Positions 51,800-59,993 of a stretch of DNA of 64,000 nucleotides are shown here, piece by piece. The position numbers and the translations under genes are program-made. Each line of letters begins with the position of its first letter. The stretch's first letter is position 1. This DNA comes from Tropicimonas_B omnivorans (GTDB taxonomy: Bacteria > Pseudomonadota > Alphaproteobacteria > Rhodobacterales > Rhodobacteraceae). The notes beneath the pieces are model-generated. The model ran no database searches. It saw only the letters and a program-made list of their open reading frames with translations, and was not told the DNA's origin. The DNA lies in assembly GCF_031846565.1 (NCBI RefSeq), contig NZ_JAVRHL010000003.1:930001-994000 (forward strand), given 5' to 3'.

Positions 51800-52294
51800 A
51801 TGACGAATATGAACAGCCCGCGCGCCCTGGGGCTGACCATCGCGACTGCTGCCATCATCGCCGATCAGGCAACGAAGGCAGTTGTCGTCGCGAATGCCGG
51901 TGCCTTGGGCACCGGAATCGCCGTTGGCCCAGGCTTCAATCTCGTCTTCGGGCGCAACGACGGCGTGACCTTCGGTATGCTTGGCGGTGTGCCATGGTGG
52001 GGCCTCGCGCTTCTCGCACTTGGTATCTGCCTCTGGCTGACCGTCATGTTGTATCGCTCGGACAGCCGGATCGAGGCATTGGCCTATGGGGTGATCATCG
52101 GCGGCGCGCTTGGAAACGTCATCGACCGCGTGCGCTTCGGCGGGGTCACTGACTTCCTGGATTTCTACGTAGGGCGGCTGCACTGGCCCGCCTTCAACCT
52201 GGCGGATGTCTTTGTGGTCTGCGGCGTCGGGCTGCTGCTTCTGGCATCTGTCCTCGAGCGACGCAAAGACAACTCGAGGGTTGGTCAGGAGTAA
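51800..52294 (+). CDS. lspA: Lipoprotein signal peptidase (LspA)
   Basis: A 164-residue aspartyl protease with four membrane helices that removes the signal peptide of lipoproteins. Catalytic Asp residues are in GNVIDRVRFGGVTDFLDF and WPAFNLADVFVV. It is 4 bp after zupT. This is likely an accessory paralogue rather than the housekeeping copy: lspA homologues (PbrC in Cupriavidus) recur in lead/zinc resistance operons. It converges with the L,D-transpeptidase gene, overlapping 10 bases. Confidence 0.93.
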   Translation: MTNMNSPRALGLTIATAAIIADQATKAVVVANAGALGTGIAVGPGFNLVFGRNDGVTFGMLGGVPWWGLALLALGICLWLTVMLYRSDSRIEALAYGVIIGGALGNVIDRVRFGGVTDFLDFYVGRLHWPAFNLADVFVVCGVGLLLLASVLERRKDNSRVGQE

Positions 52295-52797
52295 ATGTCG
52301 ATAGGCGTTCCATTCCGCACCATGGAGTAGATTTCCTCGATCTGCCGATCCGTCACCGAAATGCAGCCCGCCGTCCAGTCGCGCTTGTCGACCGGATCGA
52401 TACCGGGACGTGGCCCACCGTGAATGAAGATGTCGCCCCCGGGCGATCTGCCTTCAGCGGCGGCGAAGTCCCGGTCCTGCGCGTTCGGATAGGAGATACC
52501 AATCGACAGGTGGAATCGGCTGTCGGGATTGCGCCGGTCGATGACATACGATCCCTCAGGCGTCCGTCCGTCTCCTTCGAACTGCTTGTGACCGATCGGT
52601 GCGAAACCCAGTCCGATGGGATAAGTGCGCAGCGCCCCTTCGGCGCCATCGAGAACGAGCAACCGCCTTCCCTTGAAGAGCCGCAGGCGCGTGACTTGTG
52701 GGCCATCATAGCTGCGGAACTTGGTCGCACAGGCCGACAGAAGCGTGGCCACAGCGCCAAGCAGCGCAATCCGTCTCGTGAGTCTGATATACTGCAT
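52285..52797 (-). CDS. L,D-transpeptidase lipoprotein
   Basis: A 170-residue YkuD-domain enzyme. The N-terminus IALLGAVATLLSACATKF has a lipobox (LSAC, Cys near residue 22), so it would be processed by LspA. The catalytic region is DIFIHGGPRPGIDPVDKRDWTAGCISVTDRQI (HGG and GC motif). It forms 3-3 cross-links or attaches lipoproteins to peptidoglycan. It lies 63 bp downstream of the Zn/Cd ATPase on the same strand and is probably cotranscribed from that metal-responsive promoter. Confidence 0.9.
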   Translation of the reverse strand: MQYIRLTRRIALLGAVATLLSACATKFRSYDGPQVTRLRLFKGRRLLVLDGAEGALRTYPIGLGFAPIGHKQFEGDGRTPEGSYVIDRRNPDSRFHLSIGISYPNAQDRDFAAAEGRSPGGDIFIHGGPRPGIDPVDKRDWTAGCISVTDRQIEEIYSMVRNGTPIDIYS

Positions 52798-52860
52798 CGA
52801 TGGATGCCCCGTTTTCGAGGTTCTCTACTTCGTCGGATAAGCCACAAGAATGCGCCCGGA

Positions 52861-55209
52861 TCAATGCCCGTGCGCCAGCGCGCCCTGTGCCATGCGTTCA
52901 CCCACCGGCTCGCCACCCTCGGGCGGTGACTTGCGCCCGGCGGCGTTCAGCAGACGCAGAGCGTTGGCGACCACCAGCAGCGACACGCCGACATCAGCCG
53001 CGATGGCCCCCCACATCGACGCCAGTCCGAAGGCGGTGGCCACGACGAACGCGGCCTTCGTTGCCAGAGAGATGCCGATGTTCTGATGAATGATCGACAT
53101 GGTGCGGCGCGAATGGCCGATCAACCACGGAACACGGGCGATGTCGTCGGTCATCAGGGCAATGTCGGCCGTCTCTATGGCCGCGTCGGATCCGACCGCC
53201 CCCATGGCGATGCCGTAATGCGCCCGCGCCATCGCCGGGGCGTCGTTTACCCCGTCACCGATCATCGCGACCATGTCGTGCCTGGCGACCAGTTCCCCGA
53301 TGGCCGTGACCTTGTCTTCCGGCAGAAGCTCGGCGCGGACCTCGTCAATCCCGACTTCGGCCGCAACGGCCCGCGCGGTGCGTGCATTGTCGCCCGTCAG
53401 CATGACGATGGTGTTCACGCCCTGCGCGTGCAGTGCGGCGATGACGCCCTTGGCCTCCGGCCTGATCCGGTCACGCAATTCCAGAACGCCGACGACTCCG
53501 GCATCGTCGCCGACCGCCACGAGCGTGGATCCGCCCGCTTCGATTCGGTTCCGAAGGTCACCGGGGATCGCGTTGCCGAAACCCTTTTCCTCGGCGAAGC
53601 GATCGGAACCCAGCCAGATCGACCGCCCATTGACCTGCCCTTCCAGGCCCCGGCCGGGCACCGTGCGCGTCTCGTCCGCCGCGGTGACGGTCAGTCCGTC
53701 CTTTGTGGCACGGTCCAGGATGGCGCGGGCCAGCGGGTGCGAAGAACGCGCCTCCAGCGCGGTGGCAATGGAAAGCAGTTCGGCTTTGCTGGCATTTCCA
53801 AGCGGATGGATACCCGCCACCTCCGGCTCGCCCATCGTGATCGTGCCGGTCTTGTCCATCGCCAGCGCCGTCGTCCGTCCCGGTGCCTCGACATAGGCGC
53901 CGCCCTTGATCAGAACCCCTGCCCGCGCGGACGCGGTCAGCGACGCGACGATCGATACGGGTGTCGAGATCACCAGCGCGCAGGGGCAGGCAATGACCAG
54001 AAGCACCAGCGCATTGTAGAACCAGAAGTCCCAGGCACCGCCAAGAACGAGCGGTGGCAGCAGCGCGATTGCGACCGCCAAGAGCATGACGACAGGCGTG
54101 TAGACGCGCGCGAACTTCGCCACCCATTGCTCCACCGGCGCGCGGCGGGCATGGGCGTCGCCGACCATGCGGATGATCTTTGCCAATACCGTATCGGAGG
54201 CGAGTTTCGTCGCGCGCACTGTCAGCGTGCCTTCGCCGTTGATCGTGCCCGCATAAACCTCGTCGCCGGGCTCCTTTGCGACCAGCGCGCTTTCGCCGGT
54301 GATGGGGGCCTGATCGACCGCGCCGGCACCGTCCGTCACCTCGCCGTCGAGCGCGATGCGGTCACCGCCGCGCACGATGAAACTGTCCCCCACGGCGACT
54401 TCCGCCGCCGGAACATCCGCCTCGCTGCCGTCCGCCCGGATCAGCCGTGCCGTGGGCGGCGCCAAATCCAGAAGCGCCGAGACCGCATTGCGCGCCCGCC
54501 CGACACTCCAGCTTTCAAGATAGAGCGAGAGCGAGAAGAAGAAGGCCACCGTCGCCGCCTCGAAGAACTCGCCCAGGCCGATTGCGCCCGCGACGGCCAC
54601 GACCATCAGCAGGTTCATGTCCGGCGAAAGCCGCCGCGCCGAGGACCACGCCTTGGGCGCGACCAGCCAGACACCGAACAGGATCGCGATCCCGAACAGC
54701 CCTGCCTCGGTCAGGGGCATCGGGGCATCGCCATGGCCCGAGAATATGCCGACTGCGCCGCCCAGCCCGGTCTCGATCAGGTGCCAAAAGAAGCCAGCGG
54801 CCCAGAAGCCGCCGCTGAGCATCGTGAACCATCTTTGACGCGCAAGATAGGCGGCCTGGTCTTCCGAAGCCGTTTTAGCATCCCAAAGACGAGCAGTCAT
54901 TCCGGTGCTTGCCACCAGTTCCGCGACCCGATCGTCCGTGACGGGTCGGGCGCTGTCCAGAACGGTCATGCGCCCGTTGATGACGTCGAAGGCCAGATGT
55001 TCCTTTCCGCCGATCTCGGGTCCGATGGCACGGCTGAGAATCCCGATCTCTTCCGCGCAATCGAGACCGGACACCTGGAAACTGCGTCCTTCCACCGGTG
55101 TCGTCGCGGTTGTCGGTATCTCTTTGTCATCGTGAGCATGGCCGCAGCAACTACTAGCCTCTTGCCGACGTGCGGTGACGTGATCGTGAACAGGAGGATC
55201 GGAAGGCAT
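52861..55209 (-). CDS. P1B-type Zn/Cd/Pb-translocating ATPase (ZntA/CadA-like)
   Basis: A 782-residue inner-membrane efflux pump. Cys/His-rich N-terminus (SSCCGHAHDD) and degenerate metal-binding domain (FQVSGLDCAEEIGILSRAIG), membrane helices, actuator TGES, transport motif VIACPCALVISTPV (CPC), phosphorylation site AMDKTGTITMG, the HP motif SSHPLARAIL, and hinge MIGDGVNDAPAM. CPC with a terminal-helix Asp (AADVGVSLLVVANALRL) indicates divalent Zn/Cd/Pb. A MerR-type promoter (55243-55273) lies upstream. Confidence 0.94.
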   Translation of the reverse strand: MPSDPPVHDHVTARRQEASSCCGHAHDDKEIPTTATTPVEGRSFQVSGLDCAEEIGILSRAIGPEIGGKEHLAFDVINGRMTVLDSARPVTDDRVAELVASTGMTARLWDAKTASEDQAAYLARQRWFTMLSGGFWAAGFFWHLIETGLGGAVGIFSGHGDAPMPLTEAGLFGIAILFGVWLVAPKAWSSARRLSPDMNLLMVVAVAGAIGLGEFFEAATVAFFFSLSLYLESWSVGRARNAVSALLDLAPPTARLIRADGSEADVPAAEVAVGDSFIVRGGDRIALDGEVTDGAGAVDQAPITGESALVAKEPGDEVYAGTINGEGTLTVRATKLASDTVLAKIIRMVGDAHARRAPVEQWVAKFARVYTPVVMLLAVAIALLPPLVLGGAWDFWFYNALVLLVIACPCALVISTPVSIVASLTASARAGVLIKGGAYVEAPGRTTALAMDKTGTITMGEPEVAGIHPLGNASKAELLSIATALEARSSHPLARAILDRATKDGLTVTAADETRTVPGRGLEGQVNGRSIWLGSDRFAEEKGFGNAIPGDLRNRIEAGGSTLVAVGDDAGVVGVLELRDRIRPEAKGVIAALHAQGVNTIVMLTGDNARTARAVAAEVGIDEVRAELLPEDKVTAIGELVARHDMVAMIGDGVNDAPAMARAHYGIAMGAVGSDAAIETADIALMTDDIARVPWLIGHSRRTMSIIHQNIGISLATKAAFVVATAFGLASMWGAIAADVGVSLLVVANALRLLNAAGRKSPPEGGEPVGERMAQGALAHGH

Positions 55210-55242
55210 TGGCGGACCTGCAAACTTGCGAATTCAGACATG

Positions 55243-55273
55243 GAGATAGCTCCTACAGCAGCTAGAGCTTCAA
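55243..55273 (-). promoter_or_regulatory. MerR-type promoter/operator of the Zn/Cd ATPase
   Basis: Minus strand TTGAAG (55273-55268), 19-bp spacer CTCTAGCTGCTGTAGGAGC, TATCTC (55248-55243). Spacer length and CTAG/TGTAG core match the promoters at 46862 and 56438 and resemble ZntR/CadR operators. Confidence 0.78.
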
Positions 55274-55351
55274 GGCCCAATCTCGTTTTTGCGTTGTTCA
55301 TCGAACAGGGGAATGAAAAAGCTTGTCGCCGAAACGGGAAACGATGGGAAA

Positions 55352-55627
55352 ATGGCCATGCGCGTCAGACTGATAGGCTTTGTGGTGGCAACGCTCGCCC
55401 TTGGTGGGTGCTCGACGCTTGACGGCACAGCCCGGGAGACGCGTCAGCAAGAGGCCGTTCAGGCCCAACTAGCTGCCTTGGCGGCACCGGATCAGGATGT
55501 TGCAACGGCGCGGCTGAGACCCGAAGACGGGTGCTACTGGTATCGCCATGCCGGGCGTGTCGAGACGACCGAGCTTCCGCTTCGCACACCGGGTGGCCAG
55601 CAGATTTGTGCACCCTCCGAAACGTGA
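55352..55627 (+). CDS. Small predicted lipoprotein
   Basis: A 91-residue protein. The start MAMRVRLIGFVVATLALGGCSTLDG gives a lipoprotein signal with lipobox LGGC (Cys near residue 19). The mature part is short, Gln/Ala-rich and includes DGCYWYRHAGRVETTELPLRT. In-frame ATG at 55313 is an alternative but adds a polar leader. No family recognised. It is divergent from the Zn/Cd ATPase, and its processing would need LspA. Confidence 0.65.
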   Translation: MAMRVRLIGFVVATLALGGCSTLDGTARETRQQEAVQAQLAALAAPDQDVATARLRPEDGCYWYRHAGRVETTELPLRTPGGQQICAPSET

Positions 55628-55709
55628 CCGCCGCTACCGGACGACTCGCAACCGTCTGATCGGACGACTTCCGACGACATTTTGCGCCGGAAGCCGTGGC
55701 TTCGCGTCT

Positions 55710-56375
55710 TCAACTGCGCGGGGATACGCTGTCGTCGGCCGAGTAAAGATACGCGGTCGAACCGAGTTCGACCCTTGGGTAAAGCTGATTGATGTGTGCC
55801 ATGACCATGCGGACGCACCCTGAACTTGCCCGCGAGCCAATGGACCGCGGATAGGGCGTGCCGTGGATCCGCAGATAGGTATCCCGGTCTCCGACATAGA
55901 GATAGAGCGCCCGCGACCCCAAGGCATTGCTCGGACCCGGTTCCATTCCATCTTCGTACTGCGCGTAGACTTCGGGCTCGCGCTCGATCATCGACTGGGT
56001 GGGCGTCCAATGCGGCCACTCGACCTTGCGCTTGATCGTGTAGGTGCCCGGCTCGTAGAGATCGCCCCGCCCGATGGCCACCCCATAGCGCATCGCGGTC
56101 CCACCTTCCTCGATATGATAGAGATACCGCGCTACCGCGTCGACATGGATGTCGCCCGGTGTCAGTCCGTCATTCGCAACGACCCGCTGTGGCAGGAAGC
56201 GCGGATCCAGACCCCACGGATTGGAGGTCGCCGGATCAAAGCCCGGCGGCGTCACCTGCGCGTCCCAGGCGGCCTTTTCCGCTGCCGTCGGCTGGCTGCT
56301 GGAAAGCGCGGGGCCTGCTGCCGCGGCCGAAAACAGCGCGGAAGTCGTTATGATGAAATGGCGTCTTGTCAGCAT
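55710..56375 (-). CDS. Periplasmic L,D-transpeptidase (ErfK/YbiS/YkuD family)
   Basis: A 221-residue enzyme with a twin-Arg-like signal peptide (MLTRRHFIITTSALFSAAAAG). Typical features are DIHVDAVARYLYHIEEGGTAMRYGVAIGR, EWPHWTPTQSMI and the catalytic block LRIHGTPYPRSIGSRASSGCVRM (His and Cys). It makes L,D cross-links in peptidoglycan. It has its own MerR-type N19 promoter (56438-56468), closely similar to those of the metal exporters, an unusual regulatory link. Confidence 0.93.
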   Translation of the reverse strand: MLTRRHFIITTSALFSAAAAGPALSSSQPTAAEKAAWDAQVTPPGFDPATSNPWGLDPRFLPQRVVANDGLTPGDIHVDAVARYLYHIEEGGTAMRYGVAIGRGDLYEPGTYTIKRKVEWPHWTPTQSMIEREPEVYAQYEDGMEPGPSNALGSRALYLYVGDRDTYLRIHGTPYPRSIGSRASSGCVRMVMAHINQLYPRVELGSTAYLYSADDSVSPRS

Positions 56376-56693
56376 GTTCTGCTTCTCTCTTCAATATCCA
56401 GCCCGGTGTCGCCGAAGAATTCGAGATACTTTGCAGTAGGATAGGACCTACACCAGCTAGAGGTTCAATGGTTCACGATCAGAAAATCGTGAGAGGTTTC
56501 TGAAACCGCGATCTATCGATTTTCATCGCGGGGCGCGAATGACGGCCAGGTAGACCGAAGCGGAGACGCGAGCGACAGTTTCCGACTGGCCGATGAGAAG
56601 TTGGCCAAACTTTCGCTTTTCCTCCTTGAGTCGCGCGGCAGCCTAGGGTCGAAGATTGACGATGATGATCTTGGTGCCTCAGAAGCCAGTACA
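56376..56693. other. 318-nt intergenic region upstream of the L,D-transpeptidase
   Basis: Contains the MerR-type promoter at 56438-56468 for the transpeptidase. A short hairpin GGTTTC-T-GAAACC lies at 56495-56507 and another CCGCGAT/ATCGCGG pair at 56506-56528, possibly involved in ending cueR transcription. No gene supported. Confidence 0.5.
56438..56468 (-). promoter_or_regulatory. MerR-type promoter/operator of the L,D-transpeptidase
   Basis: Minus strand TTGAAC (56468-56463), 19-bp spacer CTCTAGCTGGTGTAGGTCC, TATCCT (56443-56438). The spacer differs from that of the Zn/Cd ATPase promoter at only a few positions, so the same regulator probably binds both. Confidence 0.75.
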
Positions 56694-57107
56694 TCAGCCT
56701 GATGCCTTTGAATTCATAACGGTCTGGCGGGCCATGCTTTGCAGGATCGGACAATCGGGCCGATGGTCACCAGCGCATTCACGAACAAGGTGGTCGAGCG
56801 TCTGACGCATGTCTTGGAGATCCGCGATCTTGTCGTCGATCGCACTCAAATGATCTTTGGCCAATGCTTTCACGTCTGCACTGGCACGCGTGTCGTCCGC
56901 CCAAAGTGCAAGCAACTTGCGGCAATCCTCGATCGAGAAGCCGAGCGCCCGCGCGCGACCCAGAAACGTGAGCTTGTGCGCGTCGCGGGTCCGGAACGCG
57001 CGATATCCGTTCGTATCGCGCAGCGGTTTAACCAGACCGATATCTTCGTAATACCTGATCGTCTTGGCGGGCAGTCCCGACACAATCGCAACTTCTCCGA
57101 TATTCAT
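56694..57107 (-). CDS. cueR: Cu(I)-responsive MerR-family regulator CueR
   Basis: A 137-residue regulator. HTH at MNIGEVAIVSGLPAKTIRYYEDIGLVKPLRD, dimerisation helix, and the Cu(I) loop RECAGDHRPDCPIL (Cys-x7-Cys) as in CueR; it lacks the ZntR-type Cys near residue 79. It is 19 bp downstream of copA on the same strand and is expected to act at the two CueR-type promoters 59659-59689 and 59716-59746. Confidence 0.93.
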   Translation of the reverse strand: MNIGEVAIVSGLPAKTIRYYEDIGLVKPLRDTNGYRAFRTRDAHKLTFLGRARALGFSIEDCRKLLALWADDTRASADVKALAKDHLSAIDDKIADLQDMRQTLDHLVRECAGDHRPDCPILQSMARQTVMNSKASG

Positions 57108-57126
57108 GCCTTGCCTCCTTTCTGTT

Positions 57127-59652
57127 TCATTCTGCGGGTTCGGGAACGATACTGGCGCTGTGCCGCTTGGGCGTGGCCTTGGCGGAGCCGGTTTGAACCC
57201 GGGTCAGGCGAAGCGCATTCGACAAGACGAAGACACTGGACAGCGCCATCGCGCCCGCGGCCAGCATCGGCGACAGAAGCATCCCGGTCAGGGGCCACAG
57301 AACGCCCGCGGCCACCGGGATTAGCGCGGTGTTGTATGCGAAAGCCCAAAACAGGTTTTGGCGAATGTTACGCATCGTGCGCTGGCTGACATCTACCGCA
57401 CGCAACACGCCGGCCGGATCGCCCCGCATCAGCACGACATCGGCCGTCTCGATAGCCACGTCCGTACCGGTCCCCATTGCCACGCCGATATCGGCAGCAG
57501 CCAAGGCGGGCGCATCGTTGATGCCATCGCCGACAAAGGCCACCGGGCCTTGCTCCTGGAACTGCTCGATTGCGGCGACCTTGCCGTCGGGCATGACTTC
57601 GGCCGTCACCAGATCGATCCCGAGCTCCTGCGCGATGGCATCTGCCGTGGCGCGTGCATCGCCGGTCACCAGGGCGACCCTTAGGCCGCGGCCCTTCAGC
57701 TTCGACACGGTGTCCGATGCACTGGATTTGACGGGATCGGCAACGCCGATTGTCGCTGCCAGGCTGCCGTCGATTGCAACAAAGAGCGGGGTGCGCCCCC
57801 CTGCCCCGATTGCAGCCGCAGCTCGGTCCATCGCCGTGGTCGCGATGCCGTCGCGCTGCATCAGACGGGACGCGCCGACCAGAACGGTCCGCCCGTCGAC
57901 CGTGGCGCGGGCACCGAGACCGGTGATGCTTTCGAAACCGCGCACCCCCGACAGGTCCAGACCGCGCAATTCGGCGGCCCGCACGATGGCCTCCGCGATC
58001 GGGTGCTCGGACATCGCCTCCACCGATGCGACCAGCCTCAGGACATCGTTCTCCTCAAAGCCCTCGCCGACCGACAGATCGGTCAATTCCGGACGGCCTT
58101 CGGTCAGGGTGCCGGTCTTGTCGAAGACAATCGTGCGGACTTCCTGAAGCCTCTGCAACGCATCGCCCCGGCGGAAGAGCACGCCCAGTTCGGCGGCGCG
58201 CCCGGTTCCGACCATGACCGATGTGGGTGTAGCCAAACCCATGGCGCAGGGGCAGGCGATGATCAGGACCGACACGCCCGCCACCAGCGCAAGACCAAGT
58301 GCCGGATCGGGGCCGAAGGTCAACCAAGCCACGACGGTCAGGACCGCGATCCCCAGAACGGCGGGGACGAACCAGCGCACGACGCGGTCCACCGCGGCCT
58401 GGATCGGAAGCTTCGCGCCCTGCGCGTCCTGCACCATTCTGACGATACCAGCCAGCACCGTGTCCTCGCCCACGGCCGTCGCGCGGAAGGTCAAGGCACC
58501 CGTGCCGTTGACGGTGCCGCCGGTCACACGCGCGCCTGCGAGTTTTTCAACAGGCAGCGGTTCGCCCGTGAGCATGGCTTCGTCGACGAAGGATCGTCCC
58601 GAAGTGACCTCGCCATCCGCAGCAATTCGTTCCCCGGGGCGCACGATGATCATGTCGCCCCTGACCACGTCGGCGACGGGAATATCGAGCGTTTTTCCCT
58701 GTCGCTCGACCCGAGCTGTGCCCGGTCTCAGGGCGATCAGCGACCGGATCGCCGCGCCCGTCCGCCCCTTTGACCTCGCCTCCAGATACCGTCCGGTCAG
58801 GATCAGTGTGACGATCACGGCCGCGGCCTCAAAATAGACCGCGACACTGCCGGGCGGCAGTATCGACGGGGCGAAAGTCGCGACTGTCGAATATCCCCAC
58901 GCCGCCAATGTTCCAAGCGCCACGAGCGAATTCATGTCCGGTGCCGCACGGAGCAGGGCGGGCACACCCTTCGTGATGAAGCGCCGACCGGGCCAAGCCA
59001 GGATCAGCGTGACCAGCGCAAACTGCACGATCCAAAGGGTCTGGCGGCCGAATGTCGCGTCGAGGGTGTCGCGGAAGCCGGGAACCAGATGCCCCCCCAT
59101 TTCAAGCAGGAAAACCGGCAACGTCAAAACGGCGGCGATTATAGTCTGACGCAACAGGGTTCGCGTCTCTTTCGTCGCCCGATCTTCGTGTTCGGTCGAC
59201 AAGTCACCGCGAACGCGCAGCGCCGTTGGATAGCCTGCCTCCTCCGCCGCCCGGGCGATTTCCTCCGGTGTGGTCGCGCCAGCGAGCCATTCGACCTCCG
59301 CCGCATTGGTCGCAAGGTTCACGCGCGCCGCGATCACACCGGATACCGCCGCCAGCGCCCGTTCGACCCTGCCCGTGCAGGACGCGCATGACATGCCCTC
59401 GACCTCGAATGTTTCCACCCGTGTTTCCGCCGGATATCCGGCAGACCGAAGGGCTTCGGCAATGTCCCCCAGATCGGCAGCCGCCGGCGCGACCCGAGCG
59501 GTTCCGTCGGCAAGGTTCACATTCGCCGAATCGACGCCCGGAACTGATGCAATTGCCCGTTCGGCGCGACCGACGCAGGACGCGCAGCTCAGCCCGGTCA
59601 ACTGGATCGTACTGAATGTTTGGGCCACGGGCGACGCTCCTTCGTAAGGCAT
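57127..59652 (-). CDS. copA: Cu(I)-translocating P1B-type ATPase CopA
   Basis: An 841-residue copper exporter. Two N-terminal heavy-metal-binding domains (LTGLSCASCVGRAERA and EGMSCASCTGRVERA, both CASC), eight membrane helices, TGEPLPV, transport motif IIACPCAMGLATP (CPC), phosphorylation site FDKTGTLTEG, SEHPIAEAIV (HP) and GDGINDAPALAAADIG. YNTALIPVAAGVLWP and MLLSPMLAAGAMALSSVFVLSNALRL carry the class-specific Asn, Tyr, Met and Ser residues. Promoter with CueR box at 59659-59689. Confidence 0.96.
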   Translation of the reverse strand: MPYEGASPVAQTFSTIQLTGLSCASCVGRAERAIASVPGVDSANVNLADGTARVAPAAADLGDIAEALRSAGYPAETRVETFEVEGMSCASCTGRVERALAAVSGVIAARVNLATNAAEVEWLAGATTPEEIARAAEEAGYPTALRVRGDLSTEHEDRATKETRTLLRQTIIAAVLTLPVFLLEMGGHLVPGFRDTLDATFGRQTLWIVQFALVTLILAWPGRRFITKGVPALLRAAPDMNSLVALGTLAAWGYSTVATFAPSILPPGSVAVYFEAAAVIVTLILTGRYLEARSKGRTGAAIRSLIALRPGTARVERQGKTLDIPVADVVRGDMIIVRPGERIAADGEVTSGRSFVDEAMLTGEPLPVEKLAGARVTGGTVNGTGALTFRATAVGEDTVLAGIVRMVQDAQGAKLPIQAAVDRVVRWFVPAVLGIAVLTVVAWLTFGPDPALGLALVAGVSVLIIACPCAMGLATPTSVMVGTGRAAELGVLFRRGDALQRLQEVRTIVFDKTGTLTEGRPELTDLSVGEGFEENDVLRLVASVEAMSEHPIAEAIVRAAELRGLDLSGVRGFESITGLGARATVDGRTVLVGASRLMQRDGIATTAMDRAAAAIGAGGRTPLFVAIDGSLAATIGVADPVKSSASDTVSKLKGRGLRVALVTGDARATADAIAQELGIDLVTAEVMPDGKVAAIEQFQEQGPVAFVGDGINDAPALAAADIGVAMGTGTDVAIETADVVLMRGDPAGVLRAVDVSQRTMRNIRQNLFWAFAYNTALIPVAAGVLWPLTGMLLSPMLAAGAMALSSVFVLSNALRLTRVQTGSAKATPKRHSASIVPEPAE

Positions 59653-59658
59653 AGGCCA

Positions 59659-59689
59659 GAGATAGGGCTTCCCCTTACTGGAAGGTCAA
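59659..59689 (-). promoter_or_regulatory. CueR-type promoter of copA
   Basis: Minus strand TTGACC (59689-59684), 19-bp spacer TTCCAGTAAGGGGAAGCCC, TATCTC (59664-59659). It closely matches the CueR consensus (CCTTCC-N-GGAAGG dyad in an overlong spacer). Confidence 0.88.
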
Positions 59690-59715
59690 GGATGCAAAAT
59701 CACATTTCCGTCCGC

Positions 59716-59746
59716 TTGACCCTCCAGCGCTGGAGCGTCCCATATA
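59716..59746 (+). promoter_or_regulatory. CueR-type promoter of the copZ-like gene
   Basis: TTGACC (59716-59721), 19-bp spacer CTCCAGCGCTGGAGCGTCC, CATATA (59741-59746). The perfect dyad CTCCAGCGCTGGAG lies within the spacer. It is back-to-back with the copA promoter, 26 bp apart. Confidence 0.8.
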
Positions 59747-59773
59747 TCCGGCAAGCGAAAGAAAGGACCGACC

Positions 59774-59974
59774 ATGACCATCCTGAACGTTCCCGGCATG
59801 AATTGCGGCCATTGCAGGGCCGCGGTCGAACAGGCGATCGCATCCGTGGATTCTGCTGCCACGCCGCATATCGATTTGGGCAACAAGATCGTATCGCTGG
59901 AAAGCGCCGCAAGCGACCAGAAGATCATCGACGCGCTCGCGGCGAGGGGCTACCCGGCGACTGTCGCCGCCTGA
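59774..59974 (+). CDS. copZ: CopZ-like copper chaperone (HMA domain)
   Basis: A 66-residue heavy-metal-associated domain: MTILNVPGMNCGHCRAAVEQAIASVDSAAT, the MxCxxC copper site, and a typical beta-alpha-beta-beta-alpha-beta length. AAAGGACC ribosome binding site upstream. It would carry Cu(I) to CopA or CueR. Divergent from copA, with its own CueR-type promoter. Confidence 0.92.
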   Translation: MTILNVPGMNCGHCRAAVEQAIASVDSAATPHIDLGNKIVSLESAASDQKIIDALAARGYPATVAA

Positions 59975-59993
59975 GCACCCGCCCCGGCATTTC

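Noticed and set aside
53086..55422. A 778-codon plus-strand frame opposite the Zn/Cd ATPase
   Set aside because: Antisense shadow; the real gene on the minus strand carries all P-type ATPase motifs.
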